Shown here piece after piece: positions 56,141 through 64,000 of a stretch of DNA of 64,000 bases. A program made the translations under genes and the position numbers. The stretch comes from Sulfurovum sp. 16-42-52 (GTDB lineage: Bacteria; Campylobacterota; Campylobacteria; Campylobacterales; Sulfurovaceae): positions 89,288-153,287 of the forward strand of contig NCHB01000001.1 of NCBI GenBank assembly GCA_002281755.1, written 5' to 3'. How positions within the stretch are numbered: the first letter of the stretch is position 1; every line of letters begins with the position of its first letter. Below the pieces are notes generated by a model, which saw only the letters and a list, made by a program, of their open reading frames with translations, was not told the DNA's origin and did no database searches.

Positions 56141-56829
56141 CAGTTTTTCAACTCTGGCTCTTCTGTGTTGATACACATTTGGTACCCCACGCCACGAACA
56201 TTGGTGATGTGCCCAGGGAAATATTTTTTAAGCTGTGCCACATAAACCCGCAATGCCCCATCACTCGCCTCTTGGGCAGTACTCCAAAGACGCTCTTTTA
56301 TCTGCTCCGTAGGTACCACTCTTCCTTTTGCTTCCAAAAGCACCAAAAGAAGTTCACCGGTTTTGATGCTCAGCTCTACTGCTTCATTGTCTTGAAAAAG
56401 TCTCTTGGTTGTGATATCAAAATGATACTTCTCTATCTGAACCGTTTGTGTGCGTACCTGCCTGCGCAACACAGCCTGTATGCGCAAAAGAAGTTCATCC
56501 AGATCGACAGGCTTTTGCATATAGTCATCGCCGCCTTTTTCAAATCCCTCTTTGAGTGAAGCTTTATCATTTTTGGAGGTGATGAAAATACAGGGCGTTT
56601 CATCGCCACTTGTACGCAGTTTTTCTAAAAGTGTAAAGCCATTTTCATAAGGCAGATTGACATCAAAAAGATACACATCATAAAGGTGTGCATAGCTCAA
56701 ATCAAGCGCAGTATAGGGGTCTAGCGCACAGTGCACCGTGTGTCCCTCTTCTTGCAAGAAGTCTTCAAGTGTTTCATTAAAAAGTTTATCATCTTCTAGT
56801 ATGAGTATGCGTGCCAAGTTTTTTCTCAT
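56140..56829 (-). CDS. OmpR-family response regulator
   Basis: 229 aa. Receiver with LILEDD and phospho-acceptor Asp56 in YLFDVNLPYENG, then a winged-helix domain ending ITNVRGVGYQM. It is the first gene of the minus-strand run to 49283 and pairs with the kinase at 55295. Two OmpR-type systems back to back suggest duplication of an ancestral pair. Confidence 0.9.
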   Translation of the reverse strand: MRKNLARILILEDDKLFNETLEDFLQEEGHTVHCALDPYTALDLSYAHLYDVYLFDVNLPYENGFTLLEKLRTSGDETPCIFITSKNDKASLKEGFEKGGDDYMQKPVDLDELLLRIQAVLRRQVRTQTVQIEKYHFDITTKRLFQDNEAVELSIKTGELLLVLLEAKGRVVPTEQIKERLWSTAQEASDGALRVYVAQLKKYFPGHITNVRGVGYQMCINTEEPELKN

Positions 56830-56926
56830 TTATTTTAAATATTTTTATAGTATATCTCAAAAAGCGTATGCTTGCAAAAACATATTTGGCTATACTTTTA
56901 CACCCCACCAAAACAAGGTAACCCCT

Positions 56927-57622
56927 ATGCACAATCGAATGTTGATTTTAGATTTATACCGTGCCTTAGCTGTCGTTTTGATGCTCATCTTTCATTTTGC
57001 TTATGATTTGCATTATTTTAGGTTCACAGAAGTGAGTACGGTGGATAGTCTGTTTTGGATTAGATTGCGTACGATTATCGTGACTCTTTTCATGACTGCT
57101 GTGGGCATGAGTCTCTATTTGGCATACGCCAAAGCGTTTAACACGCAAAAGTACCTCAAACGGCTTTTGCTTTTAGGCATTTGCGCTCTGATGGTTTCAG
57201 TTGGGACTTTTTTTGTATTTCCTCAAACTTGGGTTTACTTTGGTGTGTTACACATGGTTTTTATAGCGACTTTGATAGGGCCTTTGTTTGTGAGAGTGCC
57301 CCATTTGTCTGCTCTTATCGGGGTGTTGATTTTAGGGCTGTATTATTTGGAGTATCGTATCAGCTTTTTCTTTGAACTCCTCAAAGCTCCTCTGCATCTT
57401 CCACTCGGACACACAGAAGATTTAGTACCACTCATCCCTTGGTTTGCGCCTGTGTTGTTTGGTATCTTTGCTATGCATTACCTACACGACAAACTTATCT
57501 TAAAAAGCACGCCTTCTTTAGACAAGCTAGCTTTTATTGGTCGTCACTCTTTGATTATTTACCTTATCCATCAGCCCATATTTTTTGCACTTTTAAGTGC
57601 TACTACCTACATGCTGCGTTAG
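56927..57622 (+). CDS. DUF1624 / heparan-alpha-glucosaminide N-acetyltransferase-like membrane protein
   Basis: A 231-aa polytopic protein. The N-terminal RMLILDLYRALAVVLMLIFHFAYDLHYF has the conserved Arg and His of DUF1624, and GRHSLIIYLIHQPIFF near the C-terminus is the acyltransferase_3-like ending. About six TM helices. It may acylate a sugar or a wall component; substrate unknown. I start at the ATG at 56927 behind CAAGG. The longer open frame overlaps the regulator gene. Confidence 0.82.
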   Translation: MHNRMLILDLYRALAVVLMLIFHFAYDLHYFRFTEVSTVDSLFWIRLRTIIVTLFMTAVGMSLYLAYAKAFNTQKYLKRLLLLGICALMVSVGTFFVFPQTWVYFGVLHMVFIATLIGPLFVRVPHLSALIGVLILGLYYLEYRISFFFELLKAPLHLPLGHTEDLVPLIPWFAPVLFGIFAMHYLHDKLILKSTPSLDKLAFIGRHSLIIYLIHQPIFFALLSATTYMLR

Positions 57623-57624
57623 TG

Positions 57625-58368
57625 TTACATATACATACCGCCGTTTACTTTGAGCGTTTCACCCGTGATGTAAGAAGCATGGTCTGAGAGCAAAAACGCC
57701 ACGGCATCCGCAACCTCTTTGGGTTCGCCAAAGCGTGCCATCGGTATCTTAGCTGTAAATGCGTCTTTGATTTCATCTTTGAGTACATCCGTCATTTCTG
57801 TGGCGATAAACCCTGGGGTGATCGTGTTAAAACGGATATTTCTTGAAGCTGCTTCTTGGGCAAAACTCTTCGTCATTGCTATAGTTCCGCCTTTACTCGC
57901 TGCATAATTTGTCTGTCCTGCATTGCCCGTTTCACCGACAATGGAAGCAATGTTCACGACTGAGCCAAAGCGTTTTTTACTCATCACTTTCACGGCTTCA
58001 CGACACCCTATAAATGTTGACTTAAGGTTAGCCTCTATGACTGACATAAACTCTTCTGTTTTCATGCGCATGGCAAGTTTGTCATTGGTGATGCCTGCAT
58101 TGTTGACAAGGTATGCCAATTCGCCATCACACTCTACAATCTGCTTCACCGCATCCACAAATGCCTCTTCATTACTCACATCGAAGCCAATCACCTCAGC
58201 CTTTCCGCCTTGAGATACAATATCTTCTTTCACTGCATGGGCTTCTGCTTCACCTGAGCGAAAATTGATCCATACTTTGAGTCCCATCCCTGCAAGACCT
58301 TTTGCTATCTGTGCACCAATGCCTCTGCTCGCACCCGTAACTAACACATTTGAACCTGTAAATTTCAT
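57625..58368 (-). CDS. fabG: 3-oxoacyl-ACP reductase
   Basis: NADPH-dependent reduction in fatty acid elongation. SDR motifs are TGASRGIG near residue 13, NNAG (LVNNAGIT), Ser in GSVVNIASIVG and YxxxK in YAASKGG. 247 aa, with the family end YITGETLKVNGGMYM. It is convergent with the DUF1624 gene (2-bp gap) and apart from the fabF cluster. Confidence 0.96.
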   Translation of the reverse strand: MKFTGSNVLVTGASRGIGAQIAKGLAGMGLKVWINFRSGEAEAHAVKEDIVSQGGKAEVIGFDVSNEEAFVDAVKQIVECDGELAYLVNNAGITNDKLAMRMKTEEFMSVIEANLKSTFIGCREAVKVMSKKRFGSVVNIASIVGETGNAGQTNYAASKGGTIAMTKSFAQEAASRNIRFNTITPGFIATEMTDVLKDEIKDAFTAKIPMARFGEPKEVADAVAFLLSDHASYITGETLKVNGGMYM

Positions 58369-58417
58369 ATCTCTCCCTTATCCTGTTGTAAATAGTTTTG
58401 TTTGCGTGCTTTTATCT

Positions 58418-58756
58418 CTAACATTCAAACAATTTGTTTTTAATGTCTTCAAAAATTTTATAATCCTCAGGACTGATAGTATCTGAATAAATCATATGAT
58501 TGAGCTGCTCTAAAATATGGAGTTTTGAGAGTTTGTCTTCACACAGGGCTTGATTGATGATGGCAATGTGCTCATCCAAATCATACTCTTTTTCCATCAG
58601 CGCATAAAGAAACTTTTTAGCCTCTTCGTGGTCACAGTCAAAGTTTTGTCCCATAATGTGACAAAACAGCGGTGCTTCTTTCTCAACGTCTCTATTATCT
58701 ACTTTGATGATATGTGCCAACAAAGTACCGACTGACTCTTTTATCTTTTTTTCCAT
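58418..58756 (-). CDS. Small TerB-like helical protein
   Basis: A 112-aa all-helical acidic protein. The pattern LLAHIIKVDNRDVEKEAPLF and EHIAIINQALCEDKLSKLHILEQLNHMIYSD resembles the TerB/DjlA helical fold, but the match is weak and by eye. It lies between fabG and gpmI. Four cysteines, not spaced like a metal site. Confidence 0.65.
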   Translation of the reverse strand: MEKKIKESVGTLLAHIIKVDNRDVEKEAPLFCHIMGQNFDCDHEEAKKFLYALMEKEYDLDEHIAIINQALCEDKLSKLHILEQLNHMIYSDTISPEDYKIFEDIKNKLFEC

Positions 58757-58838
58757 GATACACCCTCCAGCAATAAAATACGCACTCTTTTTGTCATATT
58801 ATACTCAAAATAGTGCCAAAGAAAAAAGCGTTTATCAC

Positions 58839-60320
58839 TTAAATCAGCGGTTCATCCATCTCTTGAGGAATTGCAAGTCCCATCAGTTTAAGTACAGTTG
58901 GTGCAACATTGTTCAAACCACATCCTTCTTTGAGTGCCGTTACGCCCTCAGCCAATACAAAACACCACACTTCCCCTACTGTGTGATTGGTCAGCACATG
59001 CCCCTGTGCGTCACGCATCTCCTCACAGTTGCCATGATCTGAAGTGAGTACAATGGCGTACCCTTGCTCTTTTGCTTTTGCAATAATCCGTCCCAGCTGG
59101 GTATCGACTGCATTTACCGCCAAACGTGCTGCCTCATAATTGCCCGTATGCCCTACCATATCACCATTGGCAAAGTTCACCACAACAAAATCATACGCTT
59201 CATCCATCGCTGTAATCACGGCATCCCCTACCTGCGGTGCAGACATTTCAGGTTTCATATCATAGGTTTTGACATCAGGACTGGGTATGAGTACCCTGCT
59301 CTCTGCTTCCATCGGTGTTTCAGTCCCGCCATTGAGAAAAAAAGTCACATGCGCATACTTCTCCGTCTCAGCCGTATGAAGCTGTCTGAGACCTGCTTCA
59401 CTGATCACTTCTGCCAAAGTATGTTTGGGTGCCACTTTTGGAAACAAAATCGGATAGGTAAAACTTGCATCATACTGCGTCATGGTTGCGATATGAAGCG
59501 GTATCCATTTTCTTTTAAAGGCCGCAAATGTTTCATCACCCAATGCTGCAGTGATCTCTCTTGCTCTGTCTGAACGAAAATTGGTCATGATGACTACATC
59601 ACCCTCTTGTAACCCCTCATACCCGTCAAAGGCAACAGGCTCTATAAACTCATCGGTCTCTTTTTTGGCATAACTCTGCTCGATATACGCCTGAGGGGTC
59701 AAAGCAGTTAAGGGTCTCGCCTCTGCAATGGCAGCGTATCCTTTTTCCACTCTCTCCCAACGGTTGTCTCTATCCATCGTAAAAAACCGGCCACCCACCG
59801 TGGCAATACAGATGGCTTCATTACAAATGGCTTCTATCTGTGACACATAGGTTTTAGCCGAAGTAGGACTCACATCCCTACCGTCGGTGATAAGATGCAA
59901 AAATACCTTTTTTCCTCTTTTTTCTGCCAACTGTGCCAATCCGATAGTGTGTTCTATATGCGAATGCACCCCACCGTCACTCAGCAGTCCCACCAAATGT
60001 ACACGCTCGCTTTTTGCCAAGACATCATTCAGCACATCATTTTCTTCGATGCTTTTATCTTCCAGCGCCAAAGTGATCTTCACCAAATCCTGATACAAAA
60101 TACGCCCTGCACCAATGGTCATATGTCCCACTTCAGAGTTCCCCATCTGACCTTCAGGCAAACCGACACTCAGCCCGTGTGTCGAGATGAGCGCTCTAGG
60201 TGCAGTTTGAAAGAGCGTATCATAGGTAGGCTTCACCGCATCCTTAAATGCGTTGCAGGTACTGTCAGGTTTGCACCCTATTCCATCGGTGATAATTAAA
60301 ATTGTTTTTTGTGCTTTCAT
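58839..60320 (-). CDS. gpmI: 2,3-bisphosphoglycerate-independent phosphoglycerate mutase
   Basis: Mn-dependent glycolytic/gluconeogenic mutase of the alkaline phosphatase fold. Catalytic Ser62 is in [16 protein letters not shown]; metal motifs are [28 protein letters not shown] and TSDHGNCE. 493 aa, slightly short of the usual ~510. Monocistronic, divergent from mraY with a 75-bp gap. Confidence 0.97.
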   Translation of the reverse strand: MKAQKTILIITDGIGCKPDSTCNAFKDAVKPTYDTLFQTAPRALISTHGLSVGLPEGQMGNSEVGHMTIGAGRILYQDLVKITLALEDKSIEENDVLNDVLAKSERVHLVGLLSDGGVHSHIEHTIGLAQLAEKRGKKVFLHLITDGRDVSPTSAKTYVSQIEAICNEAICIATVGGRFFTMDRDNRWERVEKGYAAIAEARPLTALTPQAYIEQSYAKKETDEFIEPVAFDGYEGLQEGDVVIMTNFRSDRAREITAALGDETFAAFKRKWIPLHIATMTQYDASFTYPILFPKVAPKHTLAEVISEAGLRQLHTAETEKYAHVTFFLNGGTETPMEAESRVLIPSPDVKTYDMKPEMSAPQVGDAVITAMDEAYDFVVVNFANGDMVGHTGNYEAARLAVNAVDTQLGRIIAKAKEQGYAIVLTSDHGNCEEMRDAQGHVLTNHTVGEVWCFVLAEGVTALKEGCGLNNVAPTVLKLMGLAIPQEMDEPLI

Positions 60321-60395
60321 ACTCTATCTTTTCTGTCGTATTTAATTGAAATCATAGTAAAATAACCTTTTTTAAATCTTTAGCGAAAGTTGCCC

Positions 60396-61454
60396 ATGCT
60401 GTATGAACTCTCCTCTTTTTTAGATGTCAATCTCTTTGGCTACATTTCAGTGCGAGCAGGTGTCGCATTTTTTCTTTCTTTTACACTCACGCTGTTTATC
60501 ATGCCAAGATACCTAGCCTGGGCTATTTCCAAAAAAGCCAATCAACCCATCAGCAAATACGTCCCCGCACACGAAGGCAAACGCCATACCCCAACCATGG
60601 GGGGCGCAGTGTTTTTGGCTGCCACACTCATCGCTGCACTTCTTACAGTTGATTTGAGCAATCCCTACATTTTGGCAGGGCTTCTTGCACTGCTTGGTTT
60701 TGGGCTCATCGGACTCAAAGACGATATCGGCAAAGTACTTGCAGGAGACAATCTCAAAGGACTCACCCCCAGAGGAAAAATGGGACTGCAGATCATCATC
60801 GCTGCACTTTCAACAGGCATACTGCTCTATGCAGGATTTCCTACGGAATTTTATGTGCCTTTCTTTAAAACACCGCTCTTTGATATGGGCTATGGTGCCA
60901 TTGTTTTTTGGGTATTTGTTTTTTTAGCCACCACCAATGCAGTCAATCTTACTGACGGACTTGATGGTCTGGCAACCGTTCCTTCCATCATTGCTTTAGC
61001 GTCTTTGGGACTCATTGTCTATGTGACGGGTCACGCTATTTTCAGCCAGTATCTTCTTGTTCCCAATGTCAAAGGTGTAGGTGAAGTCACCATCTTGGCC
61101 GTTGCACTTGCAGGCGGACTGATGGGCTTTTTATGGTACAACTGCTATCCGGCTGAGATTTTTATGGGAGACACCGGCAGTCTTGCTATCGGCGGTTTTT
61201 TGGCGTATCTTGCTATTTTAGGCAAAAGTGAGATACTGCTTATACTTATCGGTCTTATTTTTGTTATCGAAACGGTGTCGGTCATTCTACAGGTAGGCAG
61301 TTTTAAACTGCGTGGCAAACGTGTCTTTCTGATGGCACCCATACACCATCATTTTGAACTCAAAAAATGGGCAGAAAACAAAATCATCGTTCGTTTTTGG
61401 ATGATTGCCTTTCTTGCCAATATGCTGGCACTTATCTCCTTTAAGTTCAGATGA
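60396..61454 (+). CDS. mraY: Phospho-N-acetylmuramoyl-pentapeptide transferase
   Basis: Makes lipid I from UDP-MurNAc-pentapeptide and undecaprenyl phosphate. Ten TM helices; [24 protein letters not shown], and [11 protein letters not shown] carry the Mg2+-binding aspartates; the C-terminal MAPIHHHFE is the family signature. I use the ATG at 60396; a TTG two codons upstream is an alternative. 352 aa. It overlaps murD by 4 bp (ATGA). Confidence 0.96.
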   Translation: MLYELSSFLDVNLFGYISVRAGVAFFLSFTLTLFIMPRYLAWAISKKANQPISKYVPAHEGKRHTPTMGGAVFLAATLIAALLTVDLSNPYILAGLLALLGFGLIGLKDDIGKVLAGDNLKGLTPRGKMGLQIIIAALSTGILLYAGFPTEFYVPFFKTPLFDMGYGAIVFWVFVFLATTNAVNLTDGLDGLATVPSIIALASLGLIVYVTGHAIFSQYLLVPNVKGVGEVTILAVALAGGLMGFLWYNCYPAEIFMGDTGSLAIGGFLAYLAILGKSEILLILIGLIFVIETVSVILQVGSFKLRGKRVFLMAPIHHHFELKKWAENKIIVRFWMIAFLANMLALISFKFR

Positions 61455-62668
61455 TGTCTACTACTCAAGCAAAACCCACACTCTTTGGCTACGGACTCAC
61501 CACTAAAGCCATAGCCAAAAAACTAGGCGGTGGCTGTACCTTTTTTGATGACAACGTCAAAGAAGCCTTCAAAGATGAAGAGGGAAACCATATCCTGCCC
61601 TCAGCACTTTTTGATGCAGACAAAAGTCAACTAGAAGTCACAACACCCAGTCTCAAGCCAAACCACCCACTCATCCAAAGTGCGCGAAATCTACTGAGCG
61701 AATATGACTATTTCGCGGATGTCATGCCCTTTAGCATCTGGATAAGTGGCACAAACGGTAAAACCACTACCACCCAAATGCTCACCCACCTCCTCCACAA
61801 AAGAGGTGCAGTCTCTGGCGGTAACATCGGTACGCCTCTAGCAGACTTAGATACCGATGCGCCTATATGGGTACTTGAAAGTTCTTCTTTTACCCTGCAC
61901 CATACCGGTATTGCATCCCCAAATATCTATCTGCTCTTACCCATCACTCCCGATCACCTAGACTGGCATGAAACGCCACAGCAGTATGCGGCAGATAAAC
62001 TAAGACCCCTGCTTACGATGAAAGAAGGGGAATTGGCTCTTATCCCAAAAGGCTTGAGTATCCCTCAAACCAATGCCTATGTGGTTGAGTACGACAGCAA
62101 CGAAATGCTTGCAGAGTATTTCAGCCTTGATGCTTCAGCTTTACGCTTCAAAGCAGCCTTTTTGCAAGATGCACTTTTGGCTTTAGCCGTAACACGTGTA
62201 CTCTTTGATGAAGCCGATTATGCAATGATGAACGCCTTTGTACTTGATGCCCACAGACAAGAAGAGTTCAAAGATGCGCGAGAAAGACTCTGGGTTAACG
62301 ACTCCAAGGCCACCAACATGGATGCCACCATACAGGCACTCAAAGGTTATACAGACAAGCACATCCACCTCATCCTAGGAGGAGATGATAAAGGCGTTGA
62401 TTTGACACCTTTGTTTGAAGAGATGACAACACTGAGCCTTACCCTCTATACCATAGGGACAAATAACGAGAAACTGCTCTCTCTTGCTGCAAAGTATAGC
62501 ATCAAAGCACTCTCTTGCAACACACTGAGCAAAGCTGTAGAAGCCATAGACAAAGCCCTCACAACATCAGATGTAGCACTGCTTTCCCCTGCAGCCGCAA
62601 GCCTAGATCAGTTCACCTCTTACAAACACCGAGGAGAACTGTTTAGGGATTTGGTAAAAAATTTATAA
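61451..62668 (+). CDS. murD: UDP-N-acetylmuramoylalanine--D-glutamate ligase
   Basis: Adds D-Glu to UDP-MurNAc-L-Ala. The ATP-binding loop [12 protein letters not shown] is near residue 97, then ESSSF, DHLDWH, and [11 protein letters not shown]. At 405 aa it is shorter than E. coli MurD (438), like other Campylobacterota MurD proteins. Start at ATG 61451 or the next ATG at 61454. Coupled to mraY. Confidence 0.95.
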   Translation: MMSTTQAKPTLFGYGLTTKAIAKKLGGGCTFFDDNVKEAFKDEEGNHILPSALFDADKSQLEVTTPSLKPNHPLIQSARNLLSEYDYFADVMPFSIWISGTNGKTTTTQMLTHLLHKRGAVSGGNIGTPLADLDTDAPIWVLESSSFTLHHTGIASPNIYLLLPITPDHLDWHETPQQYAADKLRPLLTMKEGELALIPKGLSIPQTNAYVVEYDSNEMLAEYFSLDASALRFKAAFLQDALLALAVTRVLFDEADYAMMNAFVLDAHRQEEFKDARERLWVNDSKATNMDATIQALKGYTDKHIHLILGGDDKGVDLTPLFEEMTTLSLTLYTIGTNNEKLLSLAAKYSIKALSCNTLSKAVEAIDKALTTSDVALLSPAAASLDQFTSYKHRGELFRDLVKNL

Positions 62669-62718
62669 AAATAACCTCATTTGTCTACGTTTGTGTTACT
62701 TTTTTAAGGTTAAGCCGT

Positions 62719-62724
62719 TATAAT
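62719..62724 (+). promoter_or_regulatory. -10 element for tRNA-Phe
   Basis: TATAAT, 36 bp upstream of the tRNA 5' end; upstream is TACTTTTTTAAGG with no good -35. Confidence 0.5.
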
Positions 62725-62759
62725 TCTATCCACTTAAATTAGTAACTTCTTTTTAAGTT

Positions 62760-62835
62760 GGCTCCATAGCTCAGTCGGTAGAGCAAAGGATTGAAAATCC
62801 TTGTGTCGGCGGTTCGATTCCGTCTGGCGCCACCA
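62760..62835 (+). tRNA. tRNA-Phe (GAA anticodon)
   Basis: 76 nt with encoded CCA. The anticodon loop TTGAAAA (anticodon GAA) sits in stem AAGGA/TCCTT; the D stem is GCTC/GAGC, and the T arm GGCGG, TTCGATT, CCGTC. The acceptor GGCTCCA pairs with TGGCGCC except for a U4-C69 mismatch. A degenerate copy of the 3' end lies 180 bp downstream. Confidence 0.95.
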
Positions 62836-63192
62836 TCATTTATACAATCCTATTTCATACAACACATTTTATCACTTCAAATAGCATAACCTACACTCGC
62901 TTTTTTTATTAGTCATGCAAATAGGACTATTAATATCCTATTTACTTTTTGTTAATTTTTTTAAAATTTCATATGCTTTTTGTACTAAGTAATTCGATTT
63001 CCTTTGGCGCTACCATCATAGATGCAATCCCTGTAAGTACTGTGCTTTATCTTCTACAATTCACTTCATACGTTCTTTAAATAGACACCATCAAATAGCA
63101 CTTTTTATTAGGCATTCAAATAAGACTATTAATGTCATATTAACTTTTTGTTAATTTTCTTGACATTTCATATACTTTTTGTTATCATTCGT
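62813..63192 (+). repeat. Degenerate tandem duplication: tRNA-Phe 3' end plus porin leader
   Basis: Two imperfect copies. Copy 1 begins in the tRNA T-loop (62813) and continues to about 62990; copy 2 begins at 62993 with a decayed tRNA tail (TTCGATT, TCCTT, TGGCGCT, ACCA) and runs to about 63192. The downstream halves also align: ACTATTAAT, TAACTTTTTGTTAATTTT and ATTTCATATRCTTTTTGT in both. Copy 2 carries the working promoter at 63160; copy 1 has a decayed version. This fills most of the 389-bp gap between tRNA and porin; I see no other gene there. Confidence 0.75.
63160..63188 (+). promoter_or_regulatory. Sigma-70 promoter of the porin gene
   Basis: TTGACA (63160-63165), 17 bp, TATCAT (63183-63188). 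The matching place in the upstream repeat copy reads TTAAAA (62960-62965 region), 17 bp, ACTAAG. A strong promoter fits an abundant outer-membrane porin; transcription would start about 30 bp before the ATG. Confidence 0.75.
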
Positions 63193-63224
63193 TTGTATTC
63201 AATAAAAATTCAAGGAGAATTACA

Positions 63225-63938
63225 ATGAAAAAGATCGTTTTACTTTCAGTAGTAGCATCTACAATGATTATGGCGGGCGGAGACATCGTTCCAGTTGCAG
63301 CACCTGCCGCACCAGTTGAAGTATCTGGATGGGATTTCTCAGGAAATGCAGTAGTATTTTATCAAACCGATGATACAACCTGGATTACTTCAAGGGGTGT
63401 TACATCACCAGTTGACAATAGCCTCTTCTCTCAAGGTGCTTCAGCAGCAGATGCTGGTTTTCAACTTAGAGCAGTAAATAAGGATGTATTTGCAGGTATT
63501 GGTGCAGGTATGGAAGTAAGCGGACTTGCAACACTTGGTCTAGAAAATTGGATGGTTTCAGATGTAATGCAATCAGTTGATGGCACATCTATTGATAATG
63601 TAATTTCAGGTGGTTGGATTTCTCAACTTTATGTAACTTATGGTGTAAACAACACTTCATTGAAAGCTGGTAGACAAGAACTTCCACAATCTCTTTCTCC
63701 TTTTGCTTACTCAGAAGACTGGAATGTATTTAAAAATACATTTGATTCAGTTTTACTTGTAAACACAGATATTCCTGACACAACATTGGTTGGTGCATAT
63801 GTTTACAGAGCAAATGCAAATGGTATGCATGCAAATATGCAAGATTTTAACAACCTAAATGACCAAGATGCTGTATATATGCTTACTGCACAGAACAAAT
63901 CTATTGAACCCTCTGAAAAACCCAAAGAATCCATCTGA
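63225..63938 (+). pseudogene. Outer-membrane porin, 3' part missing or displaced
   Basis: A Campylobacterota-type porin with a signal peptide (MKKIVLLSVVASTMIMAGG), then WDFSGNAVVFYQTDD, GIGAGMEVSGLATLGLENW, QLYVTYGVNNTSLKAGRQELP, and FDSVLLVNTDIPDTTLVGAYVYR barrel strands. AAGGAG precedes the ATG. Family members are around 400 aa; here the porin-like sequence stops after YMLTAQNKSIE (about 63908) and ends 10 codons later in a non-porin frame. No other frame up to 64000 continues it, so an insertion or rearrangement is likely. Confidence 0.8.
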
Positions 63939-64000
63939 TTTCAAATATTGTAGCATCTAAAAAATAAACTCTCTAATTTTTAGCTATTTTTCTTTGAAAT
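63909..64000. mobile_element. Possible end of an inserted element, cut by the window edge
   Basis: The sequence from about 63909 (CCCTCTGAAAAACCC) is unlike the porin before it. A minus-strand frame enters from the window edge and stops at 63973 (ends FQRKIAKN), as expected if a transposase gene ended ~65 bp inside an IS. Too short to identify; inference from the broken porin. Confidence 0.3.

Noticed and set aside
56738..56926. 63-residue N-terminal extension of the DUF1624 protein
   Set aside because: It is antisense to the response regulator, Ser/Lys-rich, and the conserved N-terminus begins at 56927.

Overview
The window looks like a chromosomal segment of a Campylobacterota (Epsilonproteobacteria) bacterium, most likely a free-living Sulfurovum/Sulfurimonas-type organism. 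This rests on family resemblance: an ArsS-type histidine kinase, a PgbA-like N-terminal domain protein, a Csd3/Pgp3-like M23 peptidase, a tmRNA whose tag (ANNTDYRPAYAVA) resembles the Campylobacter/Helicobacter tags, dispersed trp and arg genes, and many short operons with overlapping stops and starts. The genus is inference. No rRNA operon, CRISPR array or complete prophage is present.

Layout. 1-5.2 kb: argF, hemN and a GlcF-like Fe-S protein. 5.2-8.8 kb (minus): panB, ruvB, a PerM/AI-2E family membrane protein and an ArsRS-like two-component pair, divergent from trpA. 8.9-16.7 kb (plus): trpA, a frameshifted mgtE, lgt, and a 4.9-kb gene pair for a two-headed 2-hydroxyacyl-CoA dehydratase activase and its HgdB-like partner. 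16.8-17.2 kb: tmRNA. 17.3-23 kb: a small membrane protein, alr, the agmatine-to-putrescine genes (aguA, aguB), a 266-bp MITE-like element, a NUDIX hydrolase and the M23 peptidase. 23-29.7 kb: PgbA-like protein, glcD, a YihY protein, comEC, dnaB and ispG. 29.7-34.8 kb: two four-helix-bundle genes, each between inverted arrays of 7-bp repeats, with priA, three pilin-like genes and two small conserved proteins. 34.8-49.1 kb: uvrB, ppk1, gamma-carbonic anhydrase, dnaQ-like exonuclease, trpF, rpe, rpmB, a K+ channel, argJ, a YdcH protein, dbpA, DedA, accA, fabF and acpP. 49.3-56.8 kb (minus): a run of eight genes with two two-component systems, a mono-haem cytochrome, a DUF2202 lipoprotein, TonB and a TonB-dependent receptor. 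56.9-62.7 kb: DUF1624 membrane acyltransferase, fabG, a TerB-like protein, gpmI, mraY and murD. 62.8-64 kb: tRNA-Phe, a tandemly duplicated tRNA-tail/leader region and a porin gene that loses its coding sequence near 63.9 kb.

Most genes are core metabolism (arginine, tryptophan, pantothenate, haem, fatty acid, peptidoglycan and isoprenoid synthesis) and replication or repair. The less ordinary content is repetitive or mobile-like DNA: 7-bp tandem arrays at argF, in priA and around both four-helix-bundle genes; a MITE inserted at two convergent stop codons; a degenerate copy of the tRNA-Phe 3' end upstream of the porin; and a probable insertion inside the porin. Two apparent one-base losses, in mgtE and at the start of the ArsR-like regulator, could be real mutations or sequence errors.
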